64,000 bases of DNA from NCBI GenBank assembly GCA_026636295.1, contig CP089465.1:124001-188000 (forward strand), written 5' to 3'. Made by a program: the position numbers and the translations under genes. The notes beneath the pieces are model-generated. The model ran no database searches and was not told where the DNA came from. It saw nothing but the letters and a program-made list of their open reading frames with translations. Shown here piece after piece: positions 1 through 10,963 of this stretch; position 1 is the first letter of the stretch; the number at the start of each line of letters is the position of its first letter. This DNA comes from Medakamo hakoo. Its lineage: Eukaryota > Chlorophyta > Trebouxiophyceae > Coccomyxaceae.

Positions 1-89
1 GGTGGCCCCGTGCGCGCGCACACTCTGGAGAGTGAGAGACTCTCTCACACGCCACACGCCGCCCCCGCCCATCCCAACCCTCAACGCAG

Positions 90-1961
90 ATCCTGCTCGT
101 CGGCCCGCCCGACTACGAATGGTTTGGCGGTTCCTTCGGCTCCCGCTGCGCGCAGGTAAGGCGTTTTTTTTGGGGGGGGGTCCATCTCCTTGCGCGCCCG
201 CCCCGGGCAGGTCGGGGCGCGCCCCACCCCCACCCCCACCCCCACCTCACTCGCGCCCCTGCCCCCACCCACCCTCCCAAAAAAAACAGATGGTCGACAA
301 GGCCGCCGCCCTGAAGCAGTCCCGCCTCATGTTCACGCCCACCCTCTTCTGGGTGGACGACGCGTTCCGCGACCGCAAGTCCGTCAACTCGCAGGGGCGG
401 GTGTCGTACTACTGCTACGAGCGCCACATGCGCGACCCGGACCTGCCCTTTGACCCGTCCGCGTCCTCCACCTGCACGCCCGCGGACGGTGCCGGCGCCG
501 ACAAGTTCCGGGCGGGCATGGCCGCCTGCTTCAAGCGGGCGGTCGACAAGGGGCTGGCCGTCCACGTGGCGCCCCACCTGGACGACGGCCTGGGCCTGGG
601 CGGCTGGCGCAACGGCCTCGTCTTCGACCCGCTGGCCCGGTACGGCGCGCTGTCGTACGCCGAGTTCATGCTGTACCCGCTGGCGGACGCCCTGAACGCG
701 GCGATCGGGCCGGACACGCGCGTGTCGTTCGCGCTCCAGGTGAGAGAGAGAGGGGAGGGTGAGAGAGGGGAGGGGGTGGTGGATGGGTGGGCGTGGCCCC
801 GCACACGCGTCCAGCTAGCATTCACGCCGCACCCCCCGCCCCTCACCACCCGCCCACCGCCACCCCCGCCTCCTCCCCCCTCAACCAACCCACCAGGGCG
901 AAATGTCCGCGACCGTCTTCTACTTCCCGACGTCCTACTCCACGCTCATCCCCTACATCCGCAACCGCATCCTCGCGGGCAAGCCGGCGTCCTGGGCGCC
1001 CCACATCGAGGTCGGCCTGTCCACCAACCTCAACAAGCTGTGCGGGTGCGTGCTGCAAGACCTGGTCGACCCGTCCCGCTACCTGACCGAGTTCCCGGCC
1101 GCGTTCGCGTCCGTCAAGTCGCGGTTCGACACCGACGCCATTCGCTCCCTGTACGAAGCCTCCGACTTCATCGGCATCTCCAACTACGCGTCCATGTCCC
1201 CCGACTTTGCGGTCAAGGACCTGGAGTCGGCCACGTACCAGTTTGCGACGGAAGCCAAGTTTTTCGGCGTGGACGTGAAAGACCTCATCTTCAACAAGGG
1301 CAAGAAGCTGTACTGGAATGAGTACGGCCTGGGCGGCGGCACGTCCCAGGACGGCCGGTCCAAAGCCGTCACGGCCCGGGACGCGGCGGCGACGCCCTTC
1401 TTCGGCGTGTCGGGCCGGTACACCAAGGCCAAGGACCCGTGGACGCTGTACGACCCGTCCAGCCCCAACCCCGTCCGCGACTACCTGCGGTACTTTTATT
1501 CAAAAACGATTGCATACGCCAACGCGCGGGGCGGGTGCGACGGCTGCGAGTACCGCGTCGACGGCATCTTCCTGTGGAATGACGCGTCCTGGGACGTCCA
1601 GGGCATTTACCCCGAATCCACGACGGGCGACGGGTCGTACCGCGACGGCGTCGTCGTCTCAATGATCGAAGCGCACAACGCGGCCGTCATGGCGAGCGGG
1701 GGCGGCCCGTCGACCAACCCGTCCGTCCCGCCGCCCGGGTGGGGGCAGGCCCCGCACGCCGACTCCCTGAAGGAAGCACAGGCTGCGGCTGGGCCCGCGG
1801 GTGGGCTGGCCACGCCCGCGCCGACGGCCGCGCCGGTTGTTGCGGGCGCGGCCGCCCCCGCCGCCGCGCCGCTCGCCCGCCCGGGCGCCGAGCTCGGGTC
1901 GTCCCAGGGCCCGTCCGGCAACATCGTGGCTGCCAGCGCCGCGGCGGGCGGGCGCCGGTGA
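90..1961 (+). CDS. Glycoside-hydrolase-like TIM-barrel protein, 5' partial
   Basis: Exons 90-155, 290-739 and 897-1961 join in frame to 526 visible residues; the 5' end lies outside the window and bases 1-89 look like an intron ending in CAACGCAG. The first exon reads ILLVGPPDYEWFGG, then come PHLDDGLGLGGWRNGL, FALQGEMSATVF, WNEYGLGGG and FLWNDASWDVQGIYPES. The acidic residues in PHLDD, QGE and NEYG sit where a retaining or inverting glycosidase would hold catalytic carboxylates. I recall uncharacterised algal and bacterial proteins with this pattern, but no substrate is known to me. After about residue 430 the protein becomes an Ala/Pro-rich tail, which could be a linker. The stop TGA lies in GGTGAGTG, which also looks like a splice donor, so the exact C-terminus is uncertain. 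Confidence 0.72.
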
Positions 1962-2383
1962 GTGTGGCTTGTCCCGCAACACCGTGGCGGCCAGTGCCGC
2001 GGGCGGGCTTGCGGCGAGAGATTTGATTTTCGGACGGAGAGAGAGAGAGGGTGCGGGCGGGTGGTTTTTGAGAGGAGGGTGAGAGACACAAAAAACAACA
2101 CCAGCACACACCAGGCGGCGGGGGCAACGACAACGAAGCTTTTGATTTTAACAGCGCGCCCTGGCCGCCTGACCCCGGGTGTGGGCGCTCATGTGAGCGC
2201 GTGTGTGCGTGTTGTGTCGGCGGGTGAGCGATTTTTGCGTGCGCGTGCGAGCAATCTTTTTGTTTTGTGGATGGAGGGAGAATGCATGGGGTGGGTGGGG
2301 GGAGCGGCGCGTGAAAACAAACAATTGTCTTTTCCCCCATTTTTTCATTGCATAGGAGAGAGAAAGCGCGCCTTCGAGTCCTC
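1962..2383. other. Intergenic region before surface-protein gene
   Basis: No gene is seen. The segment has purine-rich runs, a near repeat of the preceding gene's last codons (1977-2006), an inverted repeat with 7-bp arms and a 2-base loop at 2185-2200 (GCGCTCA, TGAGCGC), and a more AT-rich stretch at about 2250-2350. It presumably holds the 3' UTR of the upstream gene and the promoter of the next one. Confidence 0.5.
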
Positions 2384-5300
2384 ATGCGCCGGCTCCCGGT
2401 CGTGGCGGTCGTGCTGGCGGCTGTCGTGGCGGCGGGAGAGCCGGCTGGAGAGGTGTCTGTTCCCACCAAAGCCAGGGCTGGTGGAGGCCGTCGCCTGGCC
2501 GCCGCCGCCGGCACCCGGTCCCTCCTCCAGGCCGGGTGCGACCCGTTCACGGAGTTTGGGTTTCGGGCGTGCTGCCCGGGCACGCCCCAGTACGAGCGTG
2601 AGTGGACGGGGGTGGATGGAGTGGACGGAGAGAGGGTGGTTGAGAGCGCAGGTGCCTGTTCGCGCCGACAAGGAAGAGAACTCCCCCCGCGCACGCACCC
2701 CCACCCACTCCACGCCCCGACCCACCCCACCCCCTGCACACCAACAGAATGCCAGTGTTCGGGCTGCGTGCGCACCGATGGGACCTGCGACTTTGCGGAA
2801 ATCTACTTCACGGACGGCGCGTGCCCTGTGGAAGCGCCGACCACCACCCCGCCACCGACGACGGCGGCCGCGGCCACAACCATGGCGTCCGCGGCTCCAC
2901 CGCCGCCTCCTCCTCCCCCTGCCTCCACGACGGCGGCGGGGACACCGGCTCCACCTCCTCCTCCTCCACCTGAGACGACGACAGCTCCGGCGACGACAGC
3001 TGCGACGGCGCCTCCTCCTCCTCCTCCCGCTGACACAACCCCGGCCGCGACGGCGGCAGCACCGCCACCTCCAGCCGCCACCACGGCCGCCGCCACGCCT
3101 GATCCCACTTTGCCTCCGCCTGACACGACGGCTGCCTCGCTTCCTCCGCCGGACACAACGGCCGCTGCTCCACCGGGCGTGACGACGGCGCCCGCAGAGA
3201 CGGCGGCTGTGACACCGCCGCCGCCGCCGCCGCCGCCGCCCCCACTTCCCTCCGACACGCCCGCCGACACGGCCAGCCCTCCTCCGCCGCCGCCAGCAAC
3301 AACGACAGCCGTACCAACGGAGAGTCCAGCGGTGGCGGACGCGAGCACGACGCCCGCCGCGACGGAGGCGGCGCTGCCGCCGGACACGAGCGCTGCCGCG
3401 CCACCCCCGCCTCCACCTCCGCCGTCCACCACGGCCGCCGTCACGCCCGCCGTCACGCCCGCTGACACGCCCGCCGACACGCCTGCCGCGCCGGCCGAGA
3501 CGGCGGTAGAACCAACTCCCTCACCAAGCCCTACCGACGCTGTTTCCGAAACGACGGCGGCCGCGCCTCCACCCTCCCCACTACCGCCGACGACCCCGGG
3601 CGACGCGACGCCCACGGCCTCGCCGGACCCGCCGTCCAGCCCGCCGCCCACGGCTCCTCCCAGCCCGTCTCCCACGGACCCGGACCCGGCCATCACTCTG
3701 CCTGCTGCCACACCAAGCCCGCCTCAAACGCAAACGGACGCGGCCGCCACGCCACTCCCGACCACGCCTGCGGCGACGACGGGCGCGCCCGACCCGCCCT
3801 CAACGGACCCGCCCGCCACGAGCGCGCCCGCACTGCTTGAGCCCGCGCCAACGCCCGCAGCGGAGACGACACCCCCTGCTGCGGCGGCGACAACCACGCC
3901 CGCCGCGGCGGCGGCCCCCTCTCCGCCGGCCACCTCGCCGCCGCCCGTCGTCGACGCGGGCTGCGACCCTGAGGGCGAAGGCCTGGTCGGCTGCTGCCCG
4001 GGCACGCCCCAGTACACGGAGTGCATGTGCATGGGATGCCCTATGGTTGGGGATGACGGCCTGGCGAGCTGTTCCGTCGTCGAAATCCTGGCGACGGCCG
4101 GGCGGTGCGACGAGACGCCGCCGCCGCCGCCCACCACCACAGCGGCGGCCGCCGTCACGCCGCCGCCGCCGCCGCCCACCACCACAGCGGCGGCCGCCGT
4201 CACGACGCCGCCCCCGCCTCCCCCGCTGTCTACTGCACCAGGTCCAACAACGGACACACCCAGTCCCACGCCCACACAGACGGAAGGCGTTTCAGTGGTG
4301 GTGGGTGAGGAGGCGACGCCGCCACCGTTGCTGGCCGAGCCGACGACGCTGCCACCTCCACCCTCGCCGCCCGCCACGGACGAGGCCACGCCCGCGGCGG
4401 CGGAGACCAGCACGCCGCCGGCAAGTGAGGCGACGGCTGTGACGGTGGAGGCGACGCCTCCATCCCCACCCCCTCCGCAGCCCACCACGCCCGCTGCTGC
4501 GGCCGCAACGGTCGAGCCTCCATCCACCACCACCGCTGCCCCCGCGACGCTCGAGCCTCCATCCACCACCACCGCTGCCCCCGCAACGCTCGAGCCTCCA
4601 TCCACCACCACCGCCGCCGCCGCGACGCTCGAGCCTCCATCCACCACCACCGCTGCCCCCGCAACGCTCGAGCCTCCATCCACCACCACCGCTGCCCCCG
4701 CGACGCTCGAGCCTCCATCCACCACCACCGCTGCCGCCGCGCCGGCCACGCCGCCCTCCGGCTGCGACCCCAACGGCGACGGCTCGACCAGCTGCTGCCC
4801 TGGCACGCCCCAGTACGAGGCCTGTGGGTGTGGGGGCTGCCCGCGCGTGGGCGAGGACGGATTGACGAGCTGCTCCGTGGCCGAGCTGCTGTCCACAGCG
4901 GGGCGGTGCGACGAGGCTGAGGCTTGGAGCGGCGCGCCGGCCGCCGCGCCCGCCCCCACGGCCACACCAAGCCCGGCGGAGACGGTGGACGCGGCAGGGC
5001 CGCTTGTGACGCCGACAGCCAGCCCGACGGACTCGCCTGGTCCGCCTCTCACTCCGCTGCCGACCGCTGCCACGCTCCAGCCGGGCGAGGCGGCGCCCGG
5101 CGCTGAAACAACGGTGCCGCCGCCGCCGCCGCCGCCGCCGCCGCAATCCCCCGAGCCCAGCCCGCAAGACACGGTGGTGACACCACCCCAAACCTCAGAA
5201 GATCCTCCCGCCACGACGACGGCGGCGGACGTGGGCGTCGAGGAGGCGACGCCTCCACCCGCGACGACGGCCGCCACCCCCACCGCGCCAGCGCCCCCGC

Positions 5301-6124
5301 CGTCCTCCGCGCCCGCCTCTCCCAGCCCTTCTCCCACACCGCCGCAGACGACGGCAGAGCCGACGCCCACACCCACGGCGCCCCCACCGCGCGTCTCGTT
5401 CAGCGTGGCGTTCGCGGCGGTGGACGGCGGGTCGGACGGCGCGACCGCGGCCGCGGCCGCCCTCGCCGCCCTGGCCGCCGCCGTCGCGGCCTTTGTCGCG
5501 CCCGAACCCGTGTCCGTGGAGCTGGCCAATGCACGGAGGCTGCGGCTGCTGTCAGACAACCAGCAGCAGTCCACGCTGGCCGCGGTCGCCACCTTCCCCG
5601 GCGGCGGGGCGGGCGCACCGGCCGCGGCCGCGCACCTGGCGTCCGCCTTGACGGCGCCCGACGGCGGGGCGGGGTCCGTGCTGGCACTGGCGCCACCCAC
5701 CGGCGTCCGCCTGCTGTCCGCCGTGTCCGTGGGCGGCGTGGCCGTGCAGACGCCGGCGGCGGCGGCGACGACACCGCCCCCGCCTCCGCCTCCTTCCACG
5801 ACAGTCTCCGCGGCCACGCCTTTGCCTCCGCCGCCGCCGCCGCCTCCTCCTCCTCCTCCACCTCCGCCCCCCGTCTCCACGAAGCCAGCCTCGTCTTCAG
5901 GGTTGTCCGGTGGGGGCGTGGCGGGTTTAGTGATTGGTTTGGCGGCGGCGGCCGCGGTTGTCGTGGCCGTGGTTGCGGCAGCTCGGAGGAGGCGAGGCGG
6001 GGCGGCGGCGGCGCAGACGCCACGGCCACGGATGCGCAGCCCACGGCAGGCCAGTTCAGCGGTGGGCGCTTGGGATGTGGGGTTGAGGGGTCAGGGTGCG
6101 GGGCGTGGGGCGTGGACGCCGTGA
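2384..6124 (+). CDS. Pro/Thr-rich surface protein with three Cys-rich modules and a C-terminal membrane anchor
   Basis: Two exons, 2384-2597 and 2748-6124, give about 1196 residues. I chose the ATG at 2384 because it opens a signal peptide (MRRLPVVAVVLAAVVAAG). Three copies of a Cys-rich module follow, each with the pattern GCDP, CCPGTPQY, CxCxGC and a final C; they lie at 2534-2826 (split by the intron), 3959-4111 and 4760-4915. They are separated by long Pro/Thr/Ala stretches like those of algal hydroxyproline-rich wall glycoproteins. A non-repetitive domain (about 5395-5750) precedes a poly-Pro stretch, a hydrophobic helix (GLVIGLAAAAAVVVAVV) and an Arg-rich tail, so the protein is probably type I and anchored in the plasma membrane with its glycosylated part outside. 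The intron is 150 nt and free of in-frame stops. No enzymatic domain is visible; a wall or adhesion role is inferred. Confidence 0.82.
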   Translation: MRRLPVVAVVLAAVVAAGEPAGEVSVPTKARAGGGRRLAAAAGTRSLLQAGCDPFTEFGFRACCPGTPQYEREWTGVDGVDGERVVESAGACSRRQGRELPPRTHPHPLHAPTHPTPCTPTECQCSGCVRTDGTCDFAEIYFTDGACPVEAPTTTPPPTTAAAATTMASAAPPPPPPPPASTTAAGTPAPPPPPPPETTTAPATTAATAPPPPPPADTTPAATAAAPPPPAATTAAATPDPTLPPPDTTAASLPPPDTTAAAPPGVTTAPAETAAVTPPPPPPPPPPLPSDTPADTASPPPPPPATTTAVPTESPAVADASTTPAATEAALPPDTSAAAPPPPPPPPSTTAAVTPAVTPADTPADTPAAPAETAVEPTPSPSPTDAVSETTAAAPPPSPLPPTTPGDATPTASPDPPSSPPPTAPPSPSPTDPDPAITLPAATPSPPQTQTDAAATPLPTTPAATTGAPDPPSTDPPATSAPALLEPAPTPAAETTPPAAAATTTPAAAAAPSPPATSPPPVVDAGCDPEGEGLVGCCPGTPQYTECMCMGCPMVGDDGLASCSVVEILATAGRCDETPPPPPTTTAAAAVTPPPPPPTTTAAAAVTTPPPPPPLSTAPGPTTDTPSPTPTQTEGVSVVVGEEATPPPLLAEPTTLPPPPSPPATDEATPAAAETSTPPASEATAVTVEATPPSPPPPQPTTPAAAAATVEPPSTTTAAPATLEPPSTTTAAPATLEPPSTTTAAAATLEPPSTTTAAPATLEPPSTTTAAPATLEPPSTTTAAAAPATPPSGCDPNGDGSTSCCPGTPQYEACGCGGCPRVGEDGLTSCSVAELLSTAGRCDEAEAWSGAPAAAPAPTATPSPAETVDAAGPLVTPTASPTDSPGPPLTPLPTAATLQPGEAAPGAETTVPPPPPPPPPQSPEPSPQDTVVTPPQTSEDPPATTTAADVGVEEATPPPATTAATPTAPAPPPSSAPASPSPSPTPPQTTAEPTPTPTAPPPRVSFSVAFAAVDGGSDGATAAAAALAALAAAVAAFVAPEPVSVELANARRLRLLSDNQQQSTLAAVATFPGGGAGAPAAAAHLASALTAPDGGAGSVLALAPPTGVRLLSAVSVGGVAVQTPAAAATTPPPPPPPSTTVSAATPLPPPPPPPPPPPPPPPPVSTKPASSSGLSGGGVAGLVIGLAAAAAVVVAVVAAARRRRGGAAAAQTPRPRMRSPRQASSAVGAWDVGLRGQGAGRGAWTP
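4511..4744 (+). repeat. 39-bp tandem repeat, six units, coding
   Basis: Six consecutive 39-base units encode (V/L)EPPSTTTAA(P/A)A(T/P) inside the surface protein. Units differ by single bases, mostly CCC/GCC swaps (Pro/Ala) near the end. The repeat keeps frame, so copy-number change would lengthen the stalk without breaking the gene. Confidence 0.93.
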
Positions 6125-6411
6125 GAAAGAGTTTTGTAGAGCTGCGGCCAGGTCAAGCGCGTTGCCCCAGACGCGCGTCCTCTCTTTTTTTCTCACGTTT
6201 TCCTGCTCGCTCCCAGACGCGCCTGGCCACGCACCCCTGCTTGCTCGTCTGACCGCCGCGCCTGTACTCTGCACGGGACGTGGAAGCATTGGCAGGAGAG
6301 GAGGGAAAGGGAGGAGGTCTTTTTAGTCGTCCGCATTCGCCCCTCCGGCCCCTCCCCATCCATCCACCCACCAACCCCGCCCCCTCTCGAGGCCAGGGCT
6401 CTGCCCTCTCC

Positions 6412-6660
6412 ATGCCGCCGCCACCCGCCAGCCCGCCCTCCCCCGCCCAAGCCGACGTGGCCGCCTGCGTCCTGTCCAATTCCTGGGTCGGCACCGCGGC
6501 CGGGTGCGCGCTGGCCGTCCCGCTGGGCGTGCGGCGCAAGTCTCTCATGCCCCTGCTGGCCCTGGGCGCGGGCGGGACGCTGGTGGACATGGGGGTCGGG
6601 CTGGTGCGGTGTGGGGGGCTGAGTGCGGTGGTGGGCGAGGCGCGGCGGGGCGGGAGGTGA
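6412..6660 (+). CDS. Small membrane protein, possibly MIC10-like
   Basis: A single-exon ORF of 82 residues lies between two well-supported genes on the same strand. After a Pro-rich start it reads VLSNSWVGTAAGCALAVPLG and then LLALGAGGTLVDMGVG: two short hydrophobic, glycine-spaced segments separated by a basic turn (RRK). This hairpin with glycine zippers is the layout of MIC10, the crista-junction protein of the mitochondrial MICOS complex, and the length (about 80 residues) fits. The sequence match itself is weak, so the name is only a suggestion. The stop TGA again overlaps a donor-like GGTGAGTG, but no room exists for another exon before the next gene. Confidence 0.5.
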   Translation: MPPPPASPPSPAQADVAACVLSNSWVGTAAGCALAVPLGVRRKSLMPLLALGAGGTLVDMGVGLVRCGGLSAVVGEARRGGR

Positions 6661-6796
6661 GTGGGAGGGGAGGGGACGGGGCGCGTGCAAAAAAAAATGA
6701 TAGACGCCAAAAAAAATGGGATGGATGGACGGAGAGGCGGGGAGCCGGGCCGCCCACTTCCCCTGTCCGCGACGGCGGGCGGCGTCACAAAAAAAA

Positions 6797-8810
6797 ATGG
6801 ACGCCCCGCCTCAACCCTCCAAAAAGCGACCGTCAGAGTCGGCCGGCGATGGCGGCGCTGCCGAAGAAGCCCCCTCGGCCAAGCGGTCGCGCGTTGAGGA
6901 GGGCGGCGGCGGCGCTGCCGGCGGAAGCGGTGCTGCGACTGCCGGTGCGCCAAAGCCGGCCGTCTCGCTCGCCGCACTGGAGAAAGCCAAGAAAGCGCTG
7001 GAACTGCAAAAGGCGCTGAAAGCCAAGATGGCCGGGCTGGCGACCGCGGGGCCGGCGGTGAGTTTGGTTGCGGGGGGTGGGTGCGGCGTTTTCTGGGTCG
7101 CCCCATGCCCATCGGTCGACAAAGAGAAAAAAAAACTCGCACTCTCCTCTCACGCACACACTCTCACCCATTCCACTAGTCCGTGGCTGCTCCAGGCGCA
7201 GCTGCAACCGCCGCCGCCAAAGCTGCCGCGGCGGCGGCGGCGCTGGCGGCGGCGCGAGGGGCGACGGCGGCCCCTGCCACTGCGCCGGCGCGGGCGCCCC
7301 GCCCGCCGCCGCTCGTGCTGGACGACCAGGTGAGGCGGGAGGGGGTGTTGGGGCGCGCCGTGCGGCAGTGGGCCCTGGGCCCTCGGATGACTCACACATA
7401 CACGCACACACACTCTCCTCACGCTCACTCCCATGGCAGGGCCGGGACGTCGGCGCGCGGCCTCCGCCCCCACCCCCACTCCCACCGGCACGCGCGCCGC
7501 CGCCGCCGCCCTCCGCCTTTGTCGACCCGTCCCTGTCCCGCCTGGGCTTTGGGACGGCCGCCAAAGCGGGGCGTGGGCGCGGCGGGGCGTTGGGTGGCCT
7601 GGGCGGGCGTGGGCGCGGGCAGACGGCCAAGCCGTTCGAGTGGGCGGTGCCAGGCGCGGCTGCGGCCGCAGCCGCGGCCGCCCGCCGCGCGGCCGCGGCG
7701 GGCGCGCCCGCGTCTGCCGCCCGCGCGGGCGCGGCCGCGGCGGCAGCTGTGACGCGCGAAGCAGCTGCGCTCGCAGAAGCAGAGGAGGCGGGCGGCGGCG
7801 CGCCGCCCCCGCCCCCGCCGCCGCCGGCCGTGGAGTGGTGGGACGGCCGCATGCTGACCGACCCCGGCGCCGGCCTCACGCCGGCCAACCTCAACGCGCG
7901 CCGGCTGACCGGCCTGGTCGAGCACCCCGTGCCCCTGCCGCCCGCGTTCGTGGCGCCGCCCCCGCCGGCCCAACCCCTGCGCCTGACCCCGGCGGAGCGG
8001 CGCAAGCTGCGGACGCGGCGGCGGGCGGCGCGCGAGGCCGAGCGCCAGACGCTCGTGCGCCAGGGCCTGCTGCCGCCGCCGCCGCCCAAGGTGCGCCTGT
8101 CCAACCTGGCCCGCGTCCTGGGCGCAGACGGCGCGGCCGACCCCACCGCCGTCGAAGCCGAGGTGCGGCGGCAGATGGCTGAGCGGGCGGCCGCGCACGA
8201 GGACCGCAACCTGGCCAACGCCCTGACGCCGGCCGAACGCCGCGCGAAGAAGGCGGCCAAGCTCGCTGCGGCGGGTGCTGCCGCGCCCGACGGCACGGTC
8301 GGCGTCGCAGTCTACGGCATCGCCGGCCCGGCCCTGGCCACCTCCAACAAGCTGAAGTTCAAGGTGCGGGCAAACGCGACGGAGCTGCACCTCGCGGGCG
8401 CGGCCGCGGCGACGCCCGCGCACGCGTGCGTGGTCGTGGAGGGCGGCGCGGCCGCTCTGCGCAAGTTCAAGCGCCTCATGACGGCCCGCATTGATTGGAG
8501 TAGTCCGGACGGCTCTGCCACCGGCGTCGAAGCCGGCGTCGACCCGCCCGACGGGTGGGCGCCGTCGAGGTGCGTGGTGGCGTGGGAAGGCCACGTCGCG
8601 CGCCCCGCGTGGGCGCGCCTGCCAGCCGGCGGCGAGGACGCGCCGCAGCAGAAGCCTTTCAGCCTGGGCGTTTTCGCAGGTCCGGCGTCAGCCCGGGCCG
8701 CCATGGCGGGTGCGGGCGTCCCGCAGTACTGGGACTTGGCGGTGGCGGCGGTGGGTGGGGCGACGGCGGCGGCGCCCGCGGTGGCTGGCGGTGGCGGCGG
8801 TGGCGGATGA
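6797..8810 (+). CDS. PRPF3: U4/U6 small nuclear ribonucleoprotein Prp3
   Basis: Exons 6797-7057, 7180-7329 and 7440-8810 give 593 residues. Prp3 is a core protein of the U4/U6 di-snRNP in the spliceosome. The start MDAPPQPSKKRPSE is basic, as in the family. Family marks include VEWWDGRML (as EWWDGRML), a PVPL(P)P segment, LTPAERRKLRTRRR, the KVRLSNLARVLG block and AEVRRQMAERAAAHEDRN. The C-terminal DUF1115 domain has YGIAGPALATSNKLKFKVRA and LRKFKRLMTARIDW, followed by WEGHVARPAW and a terminal YWDLA. The N-terminal PWI domain of animal orthologues is not evident, and Ala-rich stretches fill the linker. Spacing to the next gene, which is convergent, is 261 bp. Confidence 0.92.
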
Positions 8811-9071
8811 GAGGGGAGGAGCGGCTGTGCTGTTAGATTTTTTTTTCTTTTGGGGTCTTTGCATCCCGCGCCTACTCAACCTTCTGGCGGCCGGGAGCCG
8901 TGGCAGCGACGGCAGAGTTGAGGGGAGACACAGGCGCGCATTGACAGGCACACGCGCAACACCCACCAGCATTGATGTGTGTTTCATTGTCCCCCCCCCC
9001 CTCCCCCTCCCTCTTCCACAGGCGCCAAAACCCGCTCCCATCATCCCCCGCCCTCCCCCTGAACGCCCTCC

Positions 9072-10932
9072 TCATTTCTTCTCGACGGCCGCCCCAATCA
9101 TGTCGTAAATGCGACCCGCAAACGCTTTGGGCGATTCCACAGCAAAGCCAGACGTGACCAGCGCGGCGTCGTAAAGCAACTCGATCGCGGCGCGCGCCGC
9201 GTCCGTCGCGGCCGCCGGGTCGGACGCCCCCGGCGCGGCCGCGACGGCCGCCGCCAGGCCCTTGATCACCGGGTGGTCCGGGTTGACCTCCAGGGTCTTT
9301 TTGCCCTTCATGTACTCGGCGGCGGACGCGTCGCCCAGCGCCTGCGCCTTCATGACGCGCTCCTGGTACGCCGACCAGCCAAACGCCGAGACGACGAGCG
9401 CGCACGGCGCGTCGGGCGGCAGGCGCGACGAGACCGCGACCTTCTCCACCCGGCCGGCGCCCAGCGTGTCTTTGACAAAGGCCAGCAACGGCTCCAGCTC
9501 GCCCGCGGCTTTCTCCGCCTTTTCGGCGGCTTCCTTGTCCGCGTCTCCGCCCAGCGACAGGTTTTCGCGCGTGACGTCGAGGAACTTTTTGCCCTCGTAC
9601 TCGCCCAGCGACGACAGGGCGGGCTCGTCGATGGGCTCCGTCAAGTACAGCACCTCGTACCCCTTGGCGACCAGGCCGCCCACGAACGGTGCGTCGGCGG
9701 CAGCAGCGGCCGAATCGGCGGCGATGTAAAAGATGCCGGCCTGGTCGGGCTTCATGCGGCCGACGTAGTCGGAGAGCGAGGTCAAGGCGGGCGGGGCGCC
9801 CGCCGCGTCGGTGGCTTCCGTGCTGGAGGACGCGGACGACGCGAAACGCAGCAGCGGCGCGATGGCCTTGCGGTTGGCCTCATCCTCGATCGCGCCCAGC
9901 TTAAGGTACTTGCCGAACCCTTCCCAGAAGGCGGCGTACTTGCCGTCTTTGACGTCGGCCTTCGCGTCGGCGGCGGCCATGTCGCCCAGCGTGTCGAGCG
10001 TGCGCTTGACCAGCTGGCGGCGGATGGTGCGCACGACGCGGGATTCCTGCAGGATCTCGCGGGACACGTTCAGCGGCAGGTCCGCCGAGTCGACGACGCC
10101 CTTGACGAACGAGCACCACCGCGGCAGCAGCGCCTCATCAAACTCGTCGGAGATGAAGACGCGCTTGACAAACAGGCGGATGTTGCGCGCCGGCTTCAGC
10201 CAGTCGGCCGCCTCAAAGGGCGGCATGCCCGGGATGTAGAGCAGGGCCGTGAACTCGAGCGTGCCCTCCACCGAAAAGTGCGCGTGCGCGGCCGGGTCGA
10301 CAAACTCCCGGAACGTCTGCTTGTAGAACGCCGCGTACTCCTCGTCCGTCACGTCCTTGGGCGGGCGCGTCCACAGCGGTTTGGTCGCGTTCTGGACGCG
10401 CCAGCCCCACTCCTCGCGCGGGGTGGGGATGGTGACGGGCGCCACCGGGTCGGCTTTCTCCTTGCCCGCCTTTTTGGCTTCTTCGTCCGCGGCGGCCTGG
10501 GCCTTGGCCGTGGCGGCCGCGTCCTCGACGTCGTCGTACACCGTGTCTGGCGCCCAGACCTCGATGGGGAAGGCGATGAACTCGGAGTACTGCTTCACCA
10601 GCGACGTCAGCTTGGCCGCGGACAGGTAGTCCTTGGCGTCGTCCTTCAGGTGGAGCGTCACGCGCGTGCCACGCGTCAGGTCGGACGCGTCCGCCACCTC
10701 GCGCACCGTGTAGGAGTGGGCGCCCGCCGTGGACGACCATTCGTGCGCCGTGGCGTCGCCGGCGGAGCGGGAGAGGACGGCGACGCGGTCGGCGACGAGG
10801 AAGGCGGAGTAAAACCCGACGCCAAACTGCCCGATGAGGCCGGACGCGTCGCCGCCGTCGGCCGCGGCTTTGGCGGCTTCCGCGAATTTGGCCGTGCCGG
10901 ACCGGGCGATGGTGCCCAGGGACGAGAGCAGC

Positions 10933-10963
<31 letters not shown>

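Noticed and set aside
3724-5880. Minus-strand ORF of 718 codons, Gly/Val/Ala-rich
   Set aside because: It mirrors the Pro/Thr/Ala-rich surface gene; absence of stops follows from GC-rich repeated codons, and the Cys modules and signal peptide are on the plus strand.
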